From Alviniconcha marisindica (Eukaryota; Mollusca; Gastropoda; Provannidae), in NCBI GenBank assembly GCA_018857735.1, contig JABMCL010002073.1:757001-821000 (forward strand): a DNA stretch of 64,000 nucleotides. The letters run 5' to 3'. This document shows, piece by piece, positions 35,301-42,917 of the stretch. A model generated the notes under the pieces. The model searched no databases. It was not told the origin of the DNA and saw nothing but the letters and a program-made list of their open reading frames with translations. The stretch's first letter is position 1. Every line of letters starts with the position of its first letter. The position numbers were made by a program, and so were the translations under genes.

Positions 35301-37098
35301 AGAGTGAGGTGGTGGGTATGGATAAAGGTGCGGGGCGAGGTGGGGGTGACGTGCATGAGGGTGGTATGTGAGGTAGGGGTGTGTGGATGAAGGTGCAGGG
35401 CGAGGTATAGTTGTGCATTGACATTTGTGCTGAATTGGTTGCGACCCCACGTTACACACTTACACCATTTATCATCTCCCCCCCCCCCCCCCCCCCGCCC
35501 ACACACACACACACAACCACGCACACCCCTACCACAGATCAACTCGCCACCATTACATAGCTGATTGTCAGCACTATTTATGATATGTAAAGCCATAGTA
35601 TCGTCAGCAGATATAGCCCAGACAACCAAATAAACAGCACGCGTCCCATACCCGCTCTCGAGCCTTTCCCCCCATCATCAGCTCTATTTTTAGTCAGCCT
35701 ACAAAATTATCATCCCAACAAATTACTCCTGACTCGACCCCGCGACTCACTGCCCCAGTTTTCACCAAATTTGGTACACCGCGCTTGCATTCTCTTTCAT
35801 TTTCCGATCCGAAAATTTGCGTCGACTGACCTTTGACCGAAATATCCGCTGCGACGGCAGCCGTGGGTACAATAATGGCAGGTTCTGGAAGCGACTGGAA
35901 GAGGGGCATCTGACAAGTAATTGATACTGCATCGATCGGAAACGATAATTCTCACAAACGAGCCAGCCTGGGCGTGGGTAAGAGTTCTTCGGCTACAGAC
36001 TCGAGCTTTCAGCTAGGTCGTCAGTTTTTTGGCGGACTCATTCCGCGCTCCTGCTTTTTTTATTCTTCTTTTTCTTTCTACAGAGGCAGTGGTTTTTTGT
36101 GTGTGAAGCAGCGTTTAGCGCGTCTGCCGTGAGGATGCTTGCCTTAATTGCTAGTGCCTTCTTCACTGACCATCCTTGCAGTTTCCCAGAAGCGTCTTAA
36201 AGGACTGGACACAATGATACGTCGGCTTTACACACAGGACTACCGACAAGAAGCTTGTTGTTAGTTGGTGTTTCGGGCCCAGTCAACCACATCGACAAGA
36301 AGCAGCTCTGTTCTGTCATAAATGAAGTAGGTCAGAATTACTTAATTACATAGCTTTGGCATGCTTCACCGACAGGAAGAAATTCCGCCGAACTAATATT
36401 TGTGTCTTCCAAGTTCTTTCAGTTCCAATTGGACCTGATCGTTTTTAACCATAAAGTGTCGTGTGTATCTGGACCTGCGAATCAGCCTTCAACATAGCCA
36501 CACGCGCAGCCCTGCTACACGTATGGAATACAACTGTCAGTGTACAAGTGCATATACCGGGTGACGCCGGAGTGATCAGCTGGGCAACGCTACAACAACA
36601 GCTTCTACGAGCGTGCAGTTTGATGATTTCTTTGCCCTCACACGACCTTCGCTGTGGGTCTGGGTGTCGTGTATCGAGCAACTCGGTAACTAACGGCTGG
36701 GAAAGGGCTAGCGATCAGCTGACCTTGGTGGCTGTGGGAAAGACCAGCCCGCTTCCGGAGAGAGATGCCCCATAATTATCAGACCGGCGCGTCATCCACA
36801 CGGATGCTGCTGTCACCATAAGCACTGCAATCGGCTGCCGGCCCGTGCGACACACGCTACAATTGCTGTTGTGACGTTTCTCGGCTGACTAGGCCTATTT
36901 TCTTATTTGCGTTTAGCTTGGAAACTAGGGTGCCCTTCAGGCCATTAACGTGCAGACAATCTGCAGATGTACGGTGGGGATGGGGGGGGGGGGGGGGGGG
37001 GTAGGGGGGATTTGGGGCGAGGAGGCGGAGGAAGGTGAGAACCAACATCCAACCCCCCAAAACAACAACAAAAAACCAACAAAACAACCCCCCCCCAT

Positions 37099-37133
<35 letters not shown>

Positions 37134-37288
37134 CCCAGCAGTCCTAAGGCGTCACAATTATTGCAAAACAGCGCACAAGTTTAAAAACCCTGATGAAATA
37201 CTTGAAAGCAAATGACAACAACAAAAAACAAGGAAAGGAAAGACGGAACAATGAAAAAGAATGAAATTTACACAGATAAAGCTCGCAG

Positions 37289-37347
<59 letters not shown>

Positions 37348-37952
37348 TGCGTGCGCGTGTGTTTGCAAGCGACGGTTCATTGACTTACTTATAGAATATG
37401 TCTTTCATTTTACAGTCGCATATAATTTGCATTACCGCGATGCTTAGTTACTTCAGCGTAGACGATTATACTTGTCTATGGTTTGAATCGGTGGTTTGAA
37501 TCTGTCTTAGTGGTATGCCATGTATCTCGATTTTGCGGTGATATTTTATTATAAAATTACCACTATCTATCTGTCTATCAATCTGTCTATCTATGTATCT
37601 GTCTATCTCCTTGTGAAAAAACTAACTGCATGACAAGCAGAAGGGACCAAAGACAGGAAATGTGTGAAAGCCTCTTTGGAGAGCTTGGTACGAGGGTTCG
37701 GAAAGATGAATAATGACGTGCGTGACGCCGTGGCAACAGCGCGCTGACCTTGACATCCCTGTAGTGGATGGTGAACCAGAGGAGGACGAGGATGAAGCAC
37801 ATGATGAGGCCGGACACGCCCAGCAGGATGCTGCGCTGCAGCCAGTTCAGGTTGACCACGCAGGGGCTGGGGTCAGTGCACGTGTCGCACCCGGGGGCAC
37901 ACGGCAAGCACTCGAAGGCGATGTCGTAGTTGTTGTCCAGGTTCTAGAAAAA

Positions 37953-37988
<36 letters not shown>

Positions 37989-40012
37989 ACACCACACCAC
38001 AACAGACACACACAACACAACATACACACACACACATCATCATCATCATCATCTGTAGGTATTTTAAGGGCGTGGCGGAGCTCATTATAAAAGTATGGTA
38101 ACCATCATTATTATGTGTGACAGTTACAGCTGTATGTGCCAGCTGTATGTGCCAGTCAGTTACATCAGTTGTATCAGTTCGTCCGTTACAGACGGTCGTC
38201 AAAGCAGGGATGGTTGGGCATAGTTGACGCGTGGAGTGTACTAGTCAGTCAGCCAGTAGTCAACCAGTCAGCCAGTAGTCGACCAGTCACACTCCAAGTG
38301 GTGGCCGTCAAAGATTGGTAGCCATGGCTGGTACTTGGGATGAACTGGTCAGTCGGCGAGCCAGTCGATCAGTCGCATTTTAAGCAATGGAAAAGAAACG
38401 AAAGCAGCCATGGTTGAGACTTGGAACATACCGATCAGCTGCCAGTCACTCGACCAGCTGCACCCAGAGCTGTGAAAACCGAAGGCTAGCAGGCCGTAGT
38501 CGCTGCTTGGAGCGTGTCAGTCGGGCACTCAGAGGGTCGGTCACACCCCTGGCAAGAGAGGGTTCCGTGCTGAGCTTCAAGCCCCGCCCACCGCAACTAC
38601 GTGACCACAAGCTTTCGGTCTGGCCGCCGTGAGGTGCTGTGTTGAATGGTCGAGTGCGCGGTGATTCGAATCTGAATCCAGCGTTGAAATTACCATTTGA
38701 ATCATTTGATTGCAGCTCATACCTGTCGTCTTCAATGAACGTGCAGTGTATATTACTTATTTTGAAGGCTGTGAATCCACCGCTCTTTTGCTCGCGTTCT
38801 GTTGCTATGCTTTAGGGCCTAGTTGCTTGGCAAACATGGCGGCCATTCTTCGGGCTAAGTGGAACAGTGCTTGTGACGTTCTGATTTGCTGAAGCAGCTC
38901 GGGTGGTTGGCAGCCCGGACACAGCACTCCGAGCATCGCTTTCCGGCACCTTTGCCCAGACTCTGCCAGAACTGGTTACAACATCGAAGGAGCACTCTTT
39001 ATCTCTTGCGCTGCTGTCCACCGACGCTGTCGGCGCCCTCCGAAAGTTTTGGGTATTAAAGAGTCTGTGAAAGCAACACAGCGTCGAAGCACGCACGTAA
39101 ACATGAGGCGCGTCCGCCCCGGGTAAATAATGAGTTCCGTCTCTATTCAAGCGATTGACCCAAGTTTTACTTGTGCTGGCGTAGGCAATGTGTACGGTTA
39201 TAAACAACGCCTGGTATAATCTGAGTAGACTGTTACACACTTACTGCTACTTGAGCAGCAACGGAAAACCCAGTCGGCTGACAGTTTTCGGAGACCTGTA
39301 GCGTAACCCAGTACGGCAGTGGTTGGTGGAAGGGTGTCGAAAACCAGTGCTTGGAGTTTGCCCGGAACCCTCTGTGACAAGAAGGCCAGGCCATGTTGGA
39401 TACCTGGAGTCTGCTTGTCAGTCTCTCCAAAGGACGCGCAGAATAAGTCAAGTTACGGGTGACGCTGGGCGTATTGGTGTCAGTCAGCCAGCCAGTAAGC
39501 CGGCAAGCCAGTCAGCCAGCAGGTCAGTCAGTCAGTCAGTCAGCCAGCCGATCAGTCAATCAGTCAGCCAGCCAGTCAGTCAGTCAGTCAGCCAGCCGGT
39601 CAGTCAGGCAGTCAGTCAGTCAGCCAATACGCCAGCCAGCCAGCCAGCCAGTCAGCCAGCCAATTAGTCAGTCAGCCGATACGCCAGCAAGCATGTCAGC
39701 CAGCCAGTTAGTCAGCCAGCCTGTCGTTTAGTCAGTCCGTCAGCCAGTACGCCAGCCAACCAGCCAGCCAGCCAGTCAATCAACCAGCCAGTCACCCAGT
39801 CAGCTAGCCAGTCAGTCAGTCAGTCAGTCATTCAGTCAGTAAGTCAATCAAAACAGTTTCGACCCTACCTTCCTTTTCCTTTCGTACTGCTCCTCCACGA
39901 TGGTTCCCTCATAGTAGCGTTTGGGAGCCTTGGGGTCGGGGAAGTAGAAGCCGTCCTTACACACACACTGGTACGATCCACGCCTGAAGCCCAGGCCTGA
40001 TATGTGCTCACA
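15920..40012 (-). CDS. GPR158/GPR179-like class C orphan receptor, 5'-partial, ten exons
   Basis: Ten exons join in consistent phase into 465 residues. Residues 1-78 are a Cys-rich EGF-like stalk (QCVCKDGFY, then ECLPCAPGC and C-T-D-P-S-P-C). TM1 is about 87-108, TM2 119-141, TM3 146-172, TM4 197-215, TM5 245-262, TM6 272-293 and TM7 302-326. A cytoplasmic region follows, with a helix starting EEFRRLYTQLE at 396. Diagnostic family blocks are YFEAQVLTC before TM3, SAQRIKI in loop 2, CSSDWWD in loop 2 outside, AEMLFLLWGVRLC in TM5, and HTQLTTTVT in TM7. Cys149 or Cys150 and Cys233 are the expected TM3-ECL2 disulfide. In vertebrates GPR158 is a neuronal plasma-membrane receptor that binds RGS7-Gbeta5 and responds to glycine; applying that here is inference. 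The signal peptide and Cache domain are not in the visible exons. The tail is much shorter than the vertebrate one. Family assignment is strong; GPR158 versus GPR179 cannot be decided. Confidence 0.93.
16528..16608 (-). other. Candidate cassette mini-exon a (copy of exon 10 start)
   Basis: 81 nt, 27 open codons, with a TACTTGCAG acceptor and GTAGTT donor, phase 0 at both ends. It reads EEFWRRYSQLELQKQRNLTL then NHWHVKS. It is the same length as the homologous part of exon 10, with substitutions only. Confidence 0.5.
16643..16717 (-). other. Candidate cassette mini-exon b (copy of exon 10 start)
   Basis: 75 nt, 25 open codons, with a TGCTTGCAG acceptor and GTAATT donor, phase 0 at both ends. 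It reads KEFRRLYTQLEMQRNFMLNH then SHEKS. The Leu/Tyr/Gln/Leu spacing of the exon 10 helix is kept. Confidence 0.5.
16752..16826 (-). other. Candidate cassette mini-exon c (copy of exon 10 start)
   Basis: 75 nt, 25 open codons, with a TGCTTGCAG acceptor and GTATTT donor, both phase 0. It reads EAVRLLYTQLEMHRNFMLNQ then WHVKS. It is a diverged copy of the first ~75 nt of exon 10. Insertion between exons 9 and 10 would keep the frame. Whether it is spliced is unknown. Confidence 0.5.
17518..18062 (-). repeat. 33-bp tandem array with a CCAAT box in each unit
   Basis: About 16 units of 33 bp. On the minus strand most units carry AGCCAATCAG, the NF-Y consensus (RRCCAATSR), followed by a Y-rich segment with ACACGTACAC. 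Because 33 is divisible by three, the array is open in several frames; on the minus strand it repeats N-Q-S-C-S-N-T-Y-T-V-A within a 244-codon frame (18211-17477). Confidence 0.85.
18760..19170. repeat. 46-bp tandem array
   Basis: About nine degenerate units containing GTTCGTCCTGATACTG, then TTTGAATGTGTGATTTAAAA. The unit resembles an expanded piece of the dispersed GAATGTGTGATTCGTCCTGA tail repeat found elsewhere in the window. Confidence 0.75.
21880..22545 (+). mobile_element. LINE fragment: end of ORF2 plus 3' tail
   Basis: The plus strand at 22010-22160 reads KTFGERSFGYIAPTVWNSLP then ADLRAFPSLPTFKANLKTHL. This is the characteristic C-terminal end of jockey/CR1-type LINE polyproteins (R-S-F-x-x-A-P-x-x-W-N-S-L-P). 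Upstream, 21890-22000 resembles the preceding part (SDGTLPPYLS) in a different frame, so the copy is frameshifted. The 3' tail includes two (GT)n runs, ATGTTGTAAAGCGCAGTGAG and a terminal (ATT)n. The 5' part is missing. Confidence 0.8.
22905..23105 (-). CDS. Receptor exon 9: cytoplasmic linker after TM7
   Basis: 201 nt, 67 codons, phase 0 at both ends. The acceptor is GGATTTCAG and the donor GTCAGT. It encodes AYLVYKYRGKEH, a Ser/Gly/Met-rich linker and an acidic end (DEEECESFLEKDIQ). In vertebrate GPR158 the equivalent segment is also Ser-rich and ends in D-I-R before the coiled helix. The first ~21-70 nt of this exon, with its acceptor, are copied dozens of times in the intron immediately upstream. 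Confidence 0.88.
23106..24690 (-). repeat. 67-bp tandem array carrying exon 9 acceptor and exon start
   Basis: About two dozen units of 67-69 bp. On the minus strand each unit contains TGGATTTCAG, then GCGTACCTTGTGTACAAG, i.e. the exact splice acceptor and first codons (AYLVYK) of exon 9, followed by a spacer with an in-frame TAG. The array abuts the real exon. Some units (near 24085 and 24430) keep a little more exon sequence (CGCGG). Variation rises away from the exon. Confidence 0.92.
24797..25372 (-). repeat. Older, longer exon 9 duplicates upstream of the 67-bp array
   Basis: Six diverged copies, at about 24797-24870, 24930-24985, 24995-25045, 25085-25140, 25215-25262 and 25305-25355, match a longer 5' piece of exon 9. 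The first covers about 70 nt and reads AYLVYNYCGKEHTTHGGGAP before a stop. All keep a CAG acceptor. A 30-bp poly-C run interrupts the series at 25177-25209. Confidence 0.75.
25373..25725 (-). other. Receptor intron 8, downstream of TM7 exon
   Basis: Unique-looking intron sequence between exon 8 and the exon 9 duplications. I see no further gene or element in it. Confidence 0.6.
25726..25837 (-). CDS. Receptor exon 8: third outer loop and TM7
   Basis: 112 nt. Its first base completes a Met codon with exon 7, and it ends in phase 0 after AAA with donor GTGAGT. The acceptor is a T run then GCAG. It encodes IFLKDPFPTNPD (outer loop) and LLYLVLFVHTQLTTTVTLAFLFGTK (TM7). The H-T-x-L-T-x-T-V-T core matches TM7 of vertebrate GPR158. 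Confidence 0.94.
26321..26459 (-). CDS. Receptor exon 7: TM5, third cytoplasmic loop, TM6
   Basis: 139 nt, phase 1 in and phase 2 out. The acceptor is TTTTTTACAG and the donor GTGAGT. It encodes EMLFLLWGVRLCIVVR (TM5), KAPSEFNESRF (short third loop) and ISWAIYNEFLLSLFLNVS (TM6). E-x-L-F-L-L-W-G-V-x-L-C, the R-x-x-P-S-x-F-x-E-x-R loop and the x-N-E-x-x-x-S core are the most diagnostic block for GPR158/179 in the gene. Confidence 0.95.
26644..26945. repeat. 152-bp direct tandem duplication in intron 6
   Basis: The block beginning CGAATAGCCTACAAACGAAA at 26644 is repeated at 26796 with few differences and shares GTACCGTATGCGTACCATAT and AAAAGACTAGTCCAAGGTCG. A poly-C run follows the second copy. 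It lies in the 666-bp intron between exons 6 and 7. Confidence 0.88.
26990..27046 (+). repeat. Short dispersed repeat, copy 1
   Basis: It contains CCTAATATGTCAGCCCGACA and ACATTAAGCCCCAC. A related copy lies at 30488-30545 (CCTAATATGTCAACCGACAT and ACATTAAGCAACAC). They look like tails of one SINE-like family. Confidence 0.5.
27126..27194 (-). CDS. Receptor exon 6: second outer loop
   Basis: 69 nt, phase 1 in and phase 1 out. The acceptor is ATGTCATAG, with GC completing a Gly codon, and the donor is GTAGGT. It encodes KDVSGLKAFICSSDWWDHSAAI. The Cys before S-S-D-W-W-D is the expected partner of the TM3 cysteine, and the W-D pair matches the vertebrate receptors. The small size and the exact phase fit with both neighbours are the main evidence. 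Confidence 0.92.
27905..28047. repeat. 33-bp tandem repeat, about four units
   Basis: Four near-identical units of TTTTTACTGGCTTACTCCTC plus TGTCTTCTATCGC in receptor intron 5. The open frames across it (F-Y-W-L-T-P-L-S-S-I-A) result from the 33-bp period. Confidence 0.9.
28944..29162. mobile_element. Fold-back hairpin element with 11-bp flanking direct repeat
   Basis: Arms 28945-29035 and 29040-29127 are inverted copies. The inner 23 bp (GCGCTTTCGACACATAGTCT plus TCG) are perfect around an AAGG loop, and the outer parts match with small changes (GAACAGCTCTAGAGAA, TACTCACCTA). The direct repeat TAGACTTGATT flanks the unit at 28933-28943 and 29163-29173, consistent with a target-site duplication. 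There is no coding capacity. Confidence 0.75.
29178..29430. repeat. 49-bp tandem repeat, five units
   Basis: Five units of GATTCATGTTGAATGAC, ATATCTTAGCAATTAGTATA and AGAAATTGACA. They lie directly after the fold-back element, in the intron between exons 5 and 6. Confidence 0.9.
29505..29650 (-). CDS. Receptor exon 5: second cytoplasmic loop and TM4
   Basis: 146 nt, entering at phase 2 and leaving after the first base of a Gly codon. The acceptor is TTTTCTTCAG and the donor GTTTGT. It encodes ISVVFRVRSAQRIKISDGD in loop 2, then TM4 (IKRLVVIVFIFSVYLTAR) and the start of the second outer loop. The F-R-x-R-S-A-Q-R-I-K segment corresponds to the F-L-S-R-T-A-Q-R-I loop of vertebrate GPR158. Confidence 0.93.
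29880..30030 (+). mobile_element. Possible LINE/SINE 3' tail
   Basis: It contains GATGTGTACATTATTTTAG, CTGTACATGCG and CAGCGCTTCGAGCTGAG, then TTGGCACTTTACACATTTCC. The same order (GATGTGTACATTATGTG, CAGCGCTTTGAGCCG, GGCGCTTTACAAATTTCC) occurs at 53635-53790, there followed by (ATT)n. Both look like truncated retrotransposon tails. Confidence 0.6.
30395..30545 (+). mobile_element. SINE tail fragments
   Basis: Sequence 30400-30470 matches the CAGGAGCTGTGTGAAAGTCG family (here CAGGAGCTGTGTGAGAGTCG, then GAGGTGGCCGTCC and TCCGTGAACGTAAAGC). It is followed by the CCTAATATGTCAACCGACAT repeat. It lies in the intron between exons 4 and 5, and on the plus strand, opposite to the gene. Confidence 0.6.
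30770..30879 (-). CDS. Receptor exon 4: end of TM2, first outer loop, TM3
   Basis: 110 nt, phase 0 in and phase 2 out; the last codon AG|A (Arg173) is completed by exon 5. The acceptor is TTGTTTCAG and the donor GTAACC. It encodes LIVGYFEAQVLTC, then TM3 ending SISYGALLLKTW. The YFE-x(5)-C block and the SYG-x(3)-LK-x-W end of TM3 are family signatures. The Cys pair at 149-150 supplies the conserved TM3 disulfide cysteine. Confidence 0.93.
31660..31887 (+). mobile_element. Second copy of the LINE 3' tail
   Basis: It matches the tail at 22285-22545: GGATGGAATTAAGG, GTAGTAATATAATGATT, ATATATTGCTGCTTCTC, ATTATATGTATTATGTTTGT, AAAGCGCAGTGAG, then GCGCTATACAAAAG and (ATT)n. The coding end is absent; this is a strongly 5'-truncated insertion in receptor intron 3. 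Confidence 0.8.
32034..32102 (-). CDS. Receptor exon 3: first cytoplasmic loop and TM2
   Basis: 69 nt, 23 codons, phase 0. The acceptor is CGTTGCAG and the donor GTGAGT. It encodes VMKASSPVLMRVVLLGAFFLYCP. The K-x-S-S-P start of TM2 is typical of class C receptors, and this exon joins YRDVK of exon 2 without gap. A 48-bp (CA)n run lies about 40 nt upstream of the acceptor. Confidence 0.92.
32143..32445. repeat. (CA)n, (GA)n and poly-G microsatellites in intron 2
   Basis: (CA)n at 32143-32188, (GA)n at 32304-32364 and a G run at 32418-32436, just upstream (in gene orientation) of exon 3. Open frames here are low-complexity by-products. Confidence 0.95.
32565..32820. mobile_element. Palindromic MITE-like element
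   Basis: The centre is a perfect 28-bp inverted repeat (32644-32671 and 32678-32705; half-site AAATACAAGGTACATAAACT then CCACCAGA) with a 6-nt loop. Outside it, GCAGAATCAACACA, AGGGAGTTAATTAGC and CTCGAAAGACG (left) recur inverted on the right at about 32770-32815. Related pieces lie at 44310-44388 and 10830-10915. Confidence 0.75.
32821..33340. other. Intron 2 sequence between MITE and G-rich array
   Basis: A short direct repeat (CAGGGTTCATGCGGTAAA, twice at 32815-32860), then about 400 bp of unique sequence. Open frames on both strands at 33013-33270 have no recognised family, and no extra exon is needed between exons 2 and 3. I see no supported gene. Confidence 0.6.
33357..34700 (+). repeat. 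About 1.3-kb G-rich tandem array (34-bp core unit)
   Basis: The plus strand is almost pure purine. The clearest units are 34 bp: GGGAGGAAAGGGGAGCGGGG then AGGGCAGGGGGGGC. The flanks are looser. Because 34 is not a multiple of three, all frames stay open, which gives 400-500 codon poly-Pro-like frames on the minus strand and Gly/Arg/Glu frames on the plus strand. Every unit holds several G runs able to form G-quadruplexes, and they are on the template strand of the receptor gene. Confidence 0.95.
34890..35425 (+). repeat. 30-bp tandem array plus degenerate continuation
   Basis: The core at 34900-35215 repeats CATGAGGGTGGAGGGCGAGG then TAGGTGTGTA about ten times. Degenerate units with GTGGATCAAGGTGCAGGG continue to 35425. 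It lies in intron 2. Open frames on both strands follow from the period. Confidence 0.9.
35426..37748 (-). other. Intron 2, proximal part
   Basis: This holds a poly-C run (35480-35498), a poly-G run (36979-36998), (CA)n at 37105-37131, (GT)n/(GC)n at 37290-37362 and a TCTATCTG-type tetranucleotide stretch (37564-37610). The segments 35500-36900 and 37140-37560 show no recognised gene. Frames at 36445-36775 on both strands have no family resemblance I can name. Confidence 0.6.
37749..37943 (-). CDS. Receptor exon 2: stalk cysteines and TM1
   Basis: 195 nt, 65 codons, phase 0 at both ends. The acceptor is TTTCTAG before AACCTGGAC and the donor is GTCAGC after AAG. It contains ECLPCAPGCDTC and TDPSPC, the six-cysteine juxtamembrane motif of the family, then TM1 (LLGVSGLIMCFILVLLWFTI) and a short basic first cytoplasmic loop (HYRDVK). 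A (CA)n run sits immediately upstream, in the polypyrimidine position of the intron. Confidence 0.93.
37944..38100. repeat. (CA)n and (CAT)n microsatellites next to exon 2 acceptor
   Basis: (CA)n at 37954-37986, interrupted CACAC repeats to 38035 and (CAT)n at 38032-38052. They sit 10-110 nt upstream of the exon 2 acceptor in gene orientation, where the branch site and pyrimidine tract are expected. Confidence 0.9.
38380..39470. other. Intron 1, remaining part
   Basis: Sequence without recognised genes or clear repeats. Open frames on both strands (for example 38812-39240) show no family signature. Confidence 0.5.
39470..39850. repeat. CAGT/CAGC tetranucleotide array
   Basis: About 380 bp of CAGT and CAGC units with occasional changes (CCAGTCAGTCAGTCAGCCAG style). 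A sparser outlier occurs at 38240-38370. The array ends about 20 nt from the donor of receptor exon 1. Confidence 0.93.
39869..40012 (-). CDS. Receptor exon 1 of those visible: EGF-like stalk
   Basis: 144 nt, 48 codons, phase 0 at both ends. The acceptor TGTTTCAG precedes the Cys codon TGT, and the donor GTAGGG follows AAG. It encodes CEHISGLGF...GSYQCVCKDGFYFPDP and a charged linker ending KRK. The GLGF-x(4)-SYQCVCKDGFY block matches the Cys-rich stalk just outside the membrane in GPR158/179. The first Cys should pair with residues of this or the preceding exon. The preceding exon was not found, so the gene is 5'-incomplete here. The donor lies only about 20 nt from a long CAGY tetranucleotide array. 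Confidence 0.9.
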
Positions 40013-40313
40013 CTGAAACACAGCAAAGCAAACGACCTTCAACTCGTGCTGCAGTATGTGCTGCAGCGCTTGAGAGATCGACAGGACAGATACAGGAACA
40101 GGGAACTCCGTATCCAAGTCAGCTCTTGGAGTTCAGGGTCCTAGCTGTTATTCGCACAGGGCAACCTCAGACAAACAGCCACCAGCTTGAAATGACCACA
40201 CACACTCCAAAAACAACAAGTAATAATAATAATAATAAAGAGGATTTCTAGAGCGCGCATCTACCGCACAAGGTGGGAGCACAGGGCGCTTTACAATAAC
40301 ACTAACAAAACAA

Positions 40314-40354
<41 letters not shown>

Positions 40355-41956
40355 TAAGTAATTTGTTTTTGTTTTTACGCCCAGTCAGCCAAAGGCAGAT
40401 TTATCGGGACGAAACCCATTTTGTAATCCCAACGCTATAAATGCTAAATATATGTACACGTTAAAACTGATGCATCGTTTAAAAAAGAAAAGTATGTATA
40501 AATGGTTAAAACTAAAAACATCGAAAAAGTAATCACAAAACTATAATCTTCCAAACATGCTGATTTCTTTCAAATATTCAAATTCATAAACCACAGATAC
40601 ATGTATTTCCTCTAATAAAATCCTCAGTGAAAGAGCCGTAAAATACCGCTCCATTGTTTGAATAAAATCAGAACAAAAAGGTAAAATATGCTCAACAGTA
40701 AGCAGCAGGAAACTTTGGGATGCAAACGGATGCCTCCTCTCCCTTCAATAAAAATAAATAAATCGAGTTACATAGAGTGACCAGTGAGTAATCTGGTGGT
40801 ACAGAGGTAACACGAATACTGAAGAGCAAAACAAACTACACTGACTACGAAATGTAACCACCCTAAAATCTGCAAAGCATTTCCAAGACGATGGCAACAA
40901 CGACGGTTTCGGATAACAGGCGATTTAGGGGGGGCATTAGGGACGTTTATATTTTATTGCACGAACTCGGAATTTGTTCGTCCGCTGCCGGCGGAAACGG
41001 AACGAAGAGGACAACACTGCAATTCATTCCTAATCCAAAGCCAACACGCGCGCAATTCAACCCAAGAAAAAGAGAAGAAAAAATAAGAAGAAAAAACAAA
41101 CAAAAACAAAACAACGACAACAACAACAACAACAAAACGAAAAACAGGGAGTTGGAAAACCCCTATATAATCGCAAGAGACTACGCTTGCATGCACATCG
41201 GGTTTCATGACTAAACAGACGCTAAACCGAGTCGGTGATGGTGTTGACAAAGCAATACATTGGGGAGAAAAGAGGAGGAGGAGAGAGAAAGAGAGGGCGG
41301 GGGGGAGGGGGGGGGGGGGGGGGGGGGGAGGGGGTAGAAACTGCTCCTCTCCTTTCTGACGGAGGTCGACGCAACGTCAGCAGGAGGGGAACACCACAAA
41401 CGCGTGTTTGGGAATTTAAATTGACTGAAAAAGTCCCGACAGATAAAACACGGCTCCCCAGGGAAATCAAAGTACTTGCATTCTAATCTGCTCGTAAGAA
41501 AAGTTTTCTTCTCCAATAGCCTTCCCGTGCTCTGGCGCATTCCTTACTGCTCTCTCCCCCTTGTCAGCACCAATAAAAGCAGAGGTTTTTTGCCTTTTCC
41601 GTATCGCCATTCCTTGACCGTGTTTCCCTCATTCCTCGCCCCGCCCCCATTGTTTTTCTCTCTCCCACACCTCTTCCCCAATCTGCAACGTGGCCCTTTT
41701 TACCTTTCTCTATTTCTGTCATCAATCTGATTAGAAAAAAGGAAGGTTTTTGCTTGATCCCATTACTGAACGCTTTAAAAACATTCAAGTGGCACTGCTG
41801 CTTCCCCCAAACCCTCCACCCCCGTTGTTGCACGGTTTAAATTTGAAGCGACTCCGTCTCGGTAAGGTGTCTGATGTTTGTGTATGTTTGCCATGTGATT
41901 GGTTTTGTAGATTGACTTGACAGAGGGTTGATATATATATGACTTGACAGAGGGTT

Positions 41957-42020
<64 letters not shown>

Positions 42021-42040
42021 ATCTCTTCAACCCTCACCTA

Positions 42041-42092
<52 letters not shown>

Positions 42093-42120
42093 GTGAGACG
42101 GGTTTAGAAATGTGTATTTG
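40013..42120 (-). other. Upstream of visible exon 1, likely intron
   Basis: A retroelement tail (40210-40300: (AAT)n, TCTAGAGCGCGCATCTACCG, GGGCGCTTTACAATAAC) lies inverted here. It is followed by (CA)n at 40315-40351, G runs (41298-41330) and (TA)n at 41932-42085. No exon with the expected stalk or Cache sequence was recognised. Confidence 0.6.
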
Positions 42121-42150
42121 CTGATGACCTGAGTTTGACTATCCTGAGGT

Positions 42151-42585
42151 GACCCTGTGTGGTTGACAGGACATTAGAACCCAATTACTACTACTACTGC
42201 TACTGTCCTGAGGTGACCCTGTGTGGTTGACAGGACATTAAAACCCAATTACTGCTACTACTGCTACTGTCCTGAGGTGACCCTGTGTGGTTGACAGGAC
42301 ATTAAAACCCAATTACTGCTACTACTGCTACTGTCCTGAGGTGACCCTGTGTGGTTGACAGGACATTAAAACCCAGTTACTGCTACTACTGCTACTGTCC
42401 TGAGGTGACCCTGTGTGGTTGACAGTACATTAAAACCCAATTACTGCTACTACTACTGTCCTGGGGTGACCCTGTGTGGTTGACAGGACATTAAAACCCA
42501 ATTACTGCTACTACTACTACTACTGTCCTGGGGTGACCTTGTGTGGTTGACAGGACATTAAAATCCAATTACTACTACTAATACT
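42151..42585 (+). repeat. 64-bp tandem array of the GTCCTGAGGTGACC tail
   Basis: Seven units of CCTGAGGTGACCCTGTGTGG, TTGACAGGACATTAAAACCC and AATTACTGCTACTACTGCTA. The unit is one copy of the dispersed tail repeat plus its TAC-rich end. Single copies of the same tail occur throughout the window. Confidence 0.92.
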
Positions 42586-42599
42586 ACCGTCTCGGTATG

Positions 42600-42917
42600 C
42601 GATTCTTTGCCAAAGTAACATACTGAGAGACAGAAGTTCTGCAGCTGCTGTATCGTAAGACATCAGCTGAGATATCTTTTTGTTACGCTGCACCGTCGGT
42701 CTGGAACAGTCTCCCTTGCCAGAATACTTTATGTAAATTGTTTTGATAGGACTATGCTCTGCATGTGTATAGAATATCATATTTAGGTTAATATGTATCA
42801 TGTGAGCGCTCAGGGCGTTGATGAGCGCATGATAAATGTATATTATTATTAGATCATCAAACACACTCACATCTTTTATATCATCTTTGAAATTTCACCT
42901 CTTCATGCTGTCCTATG

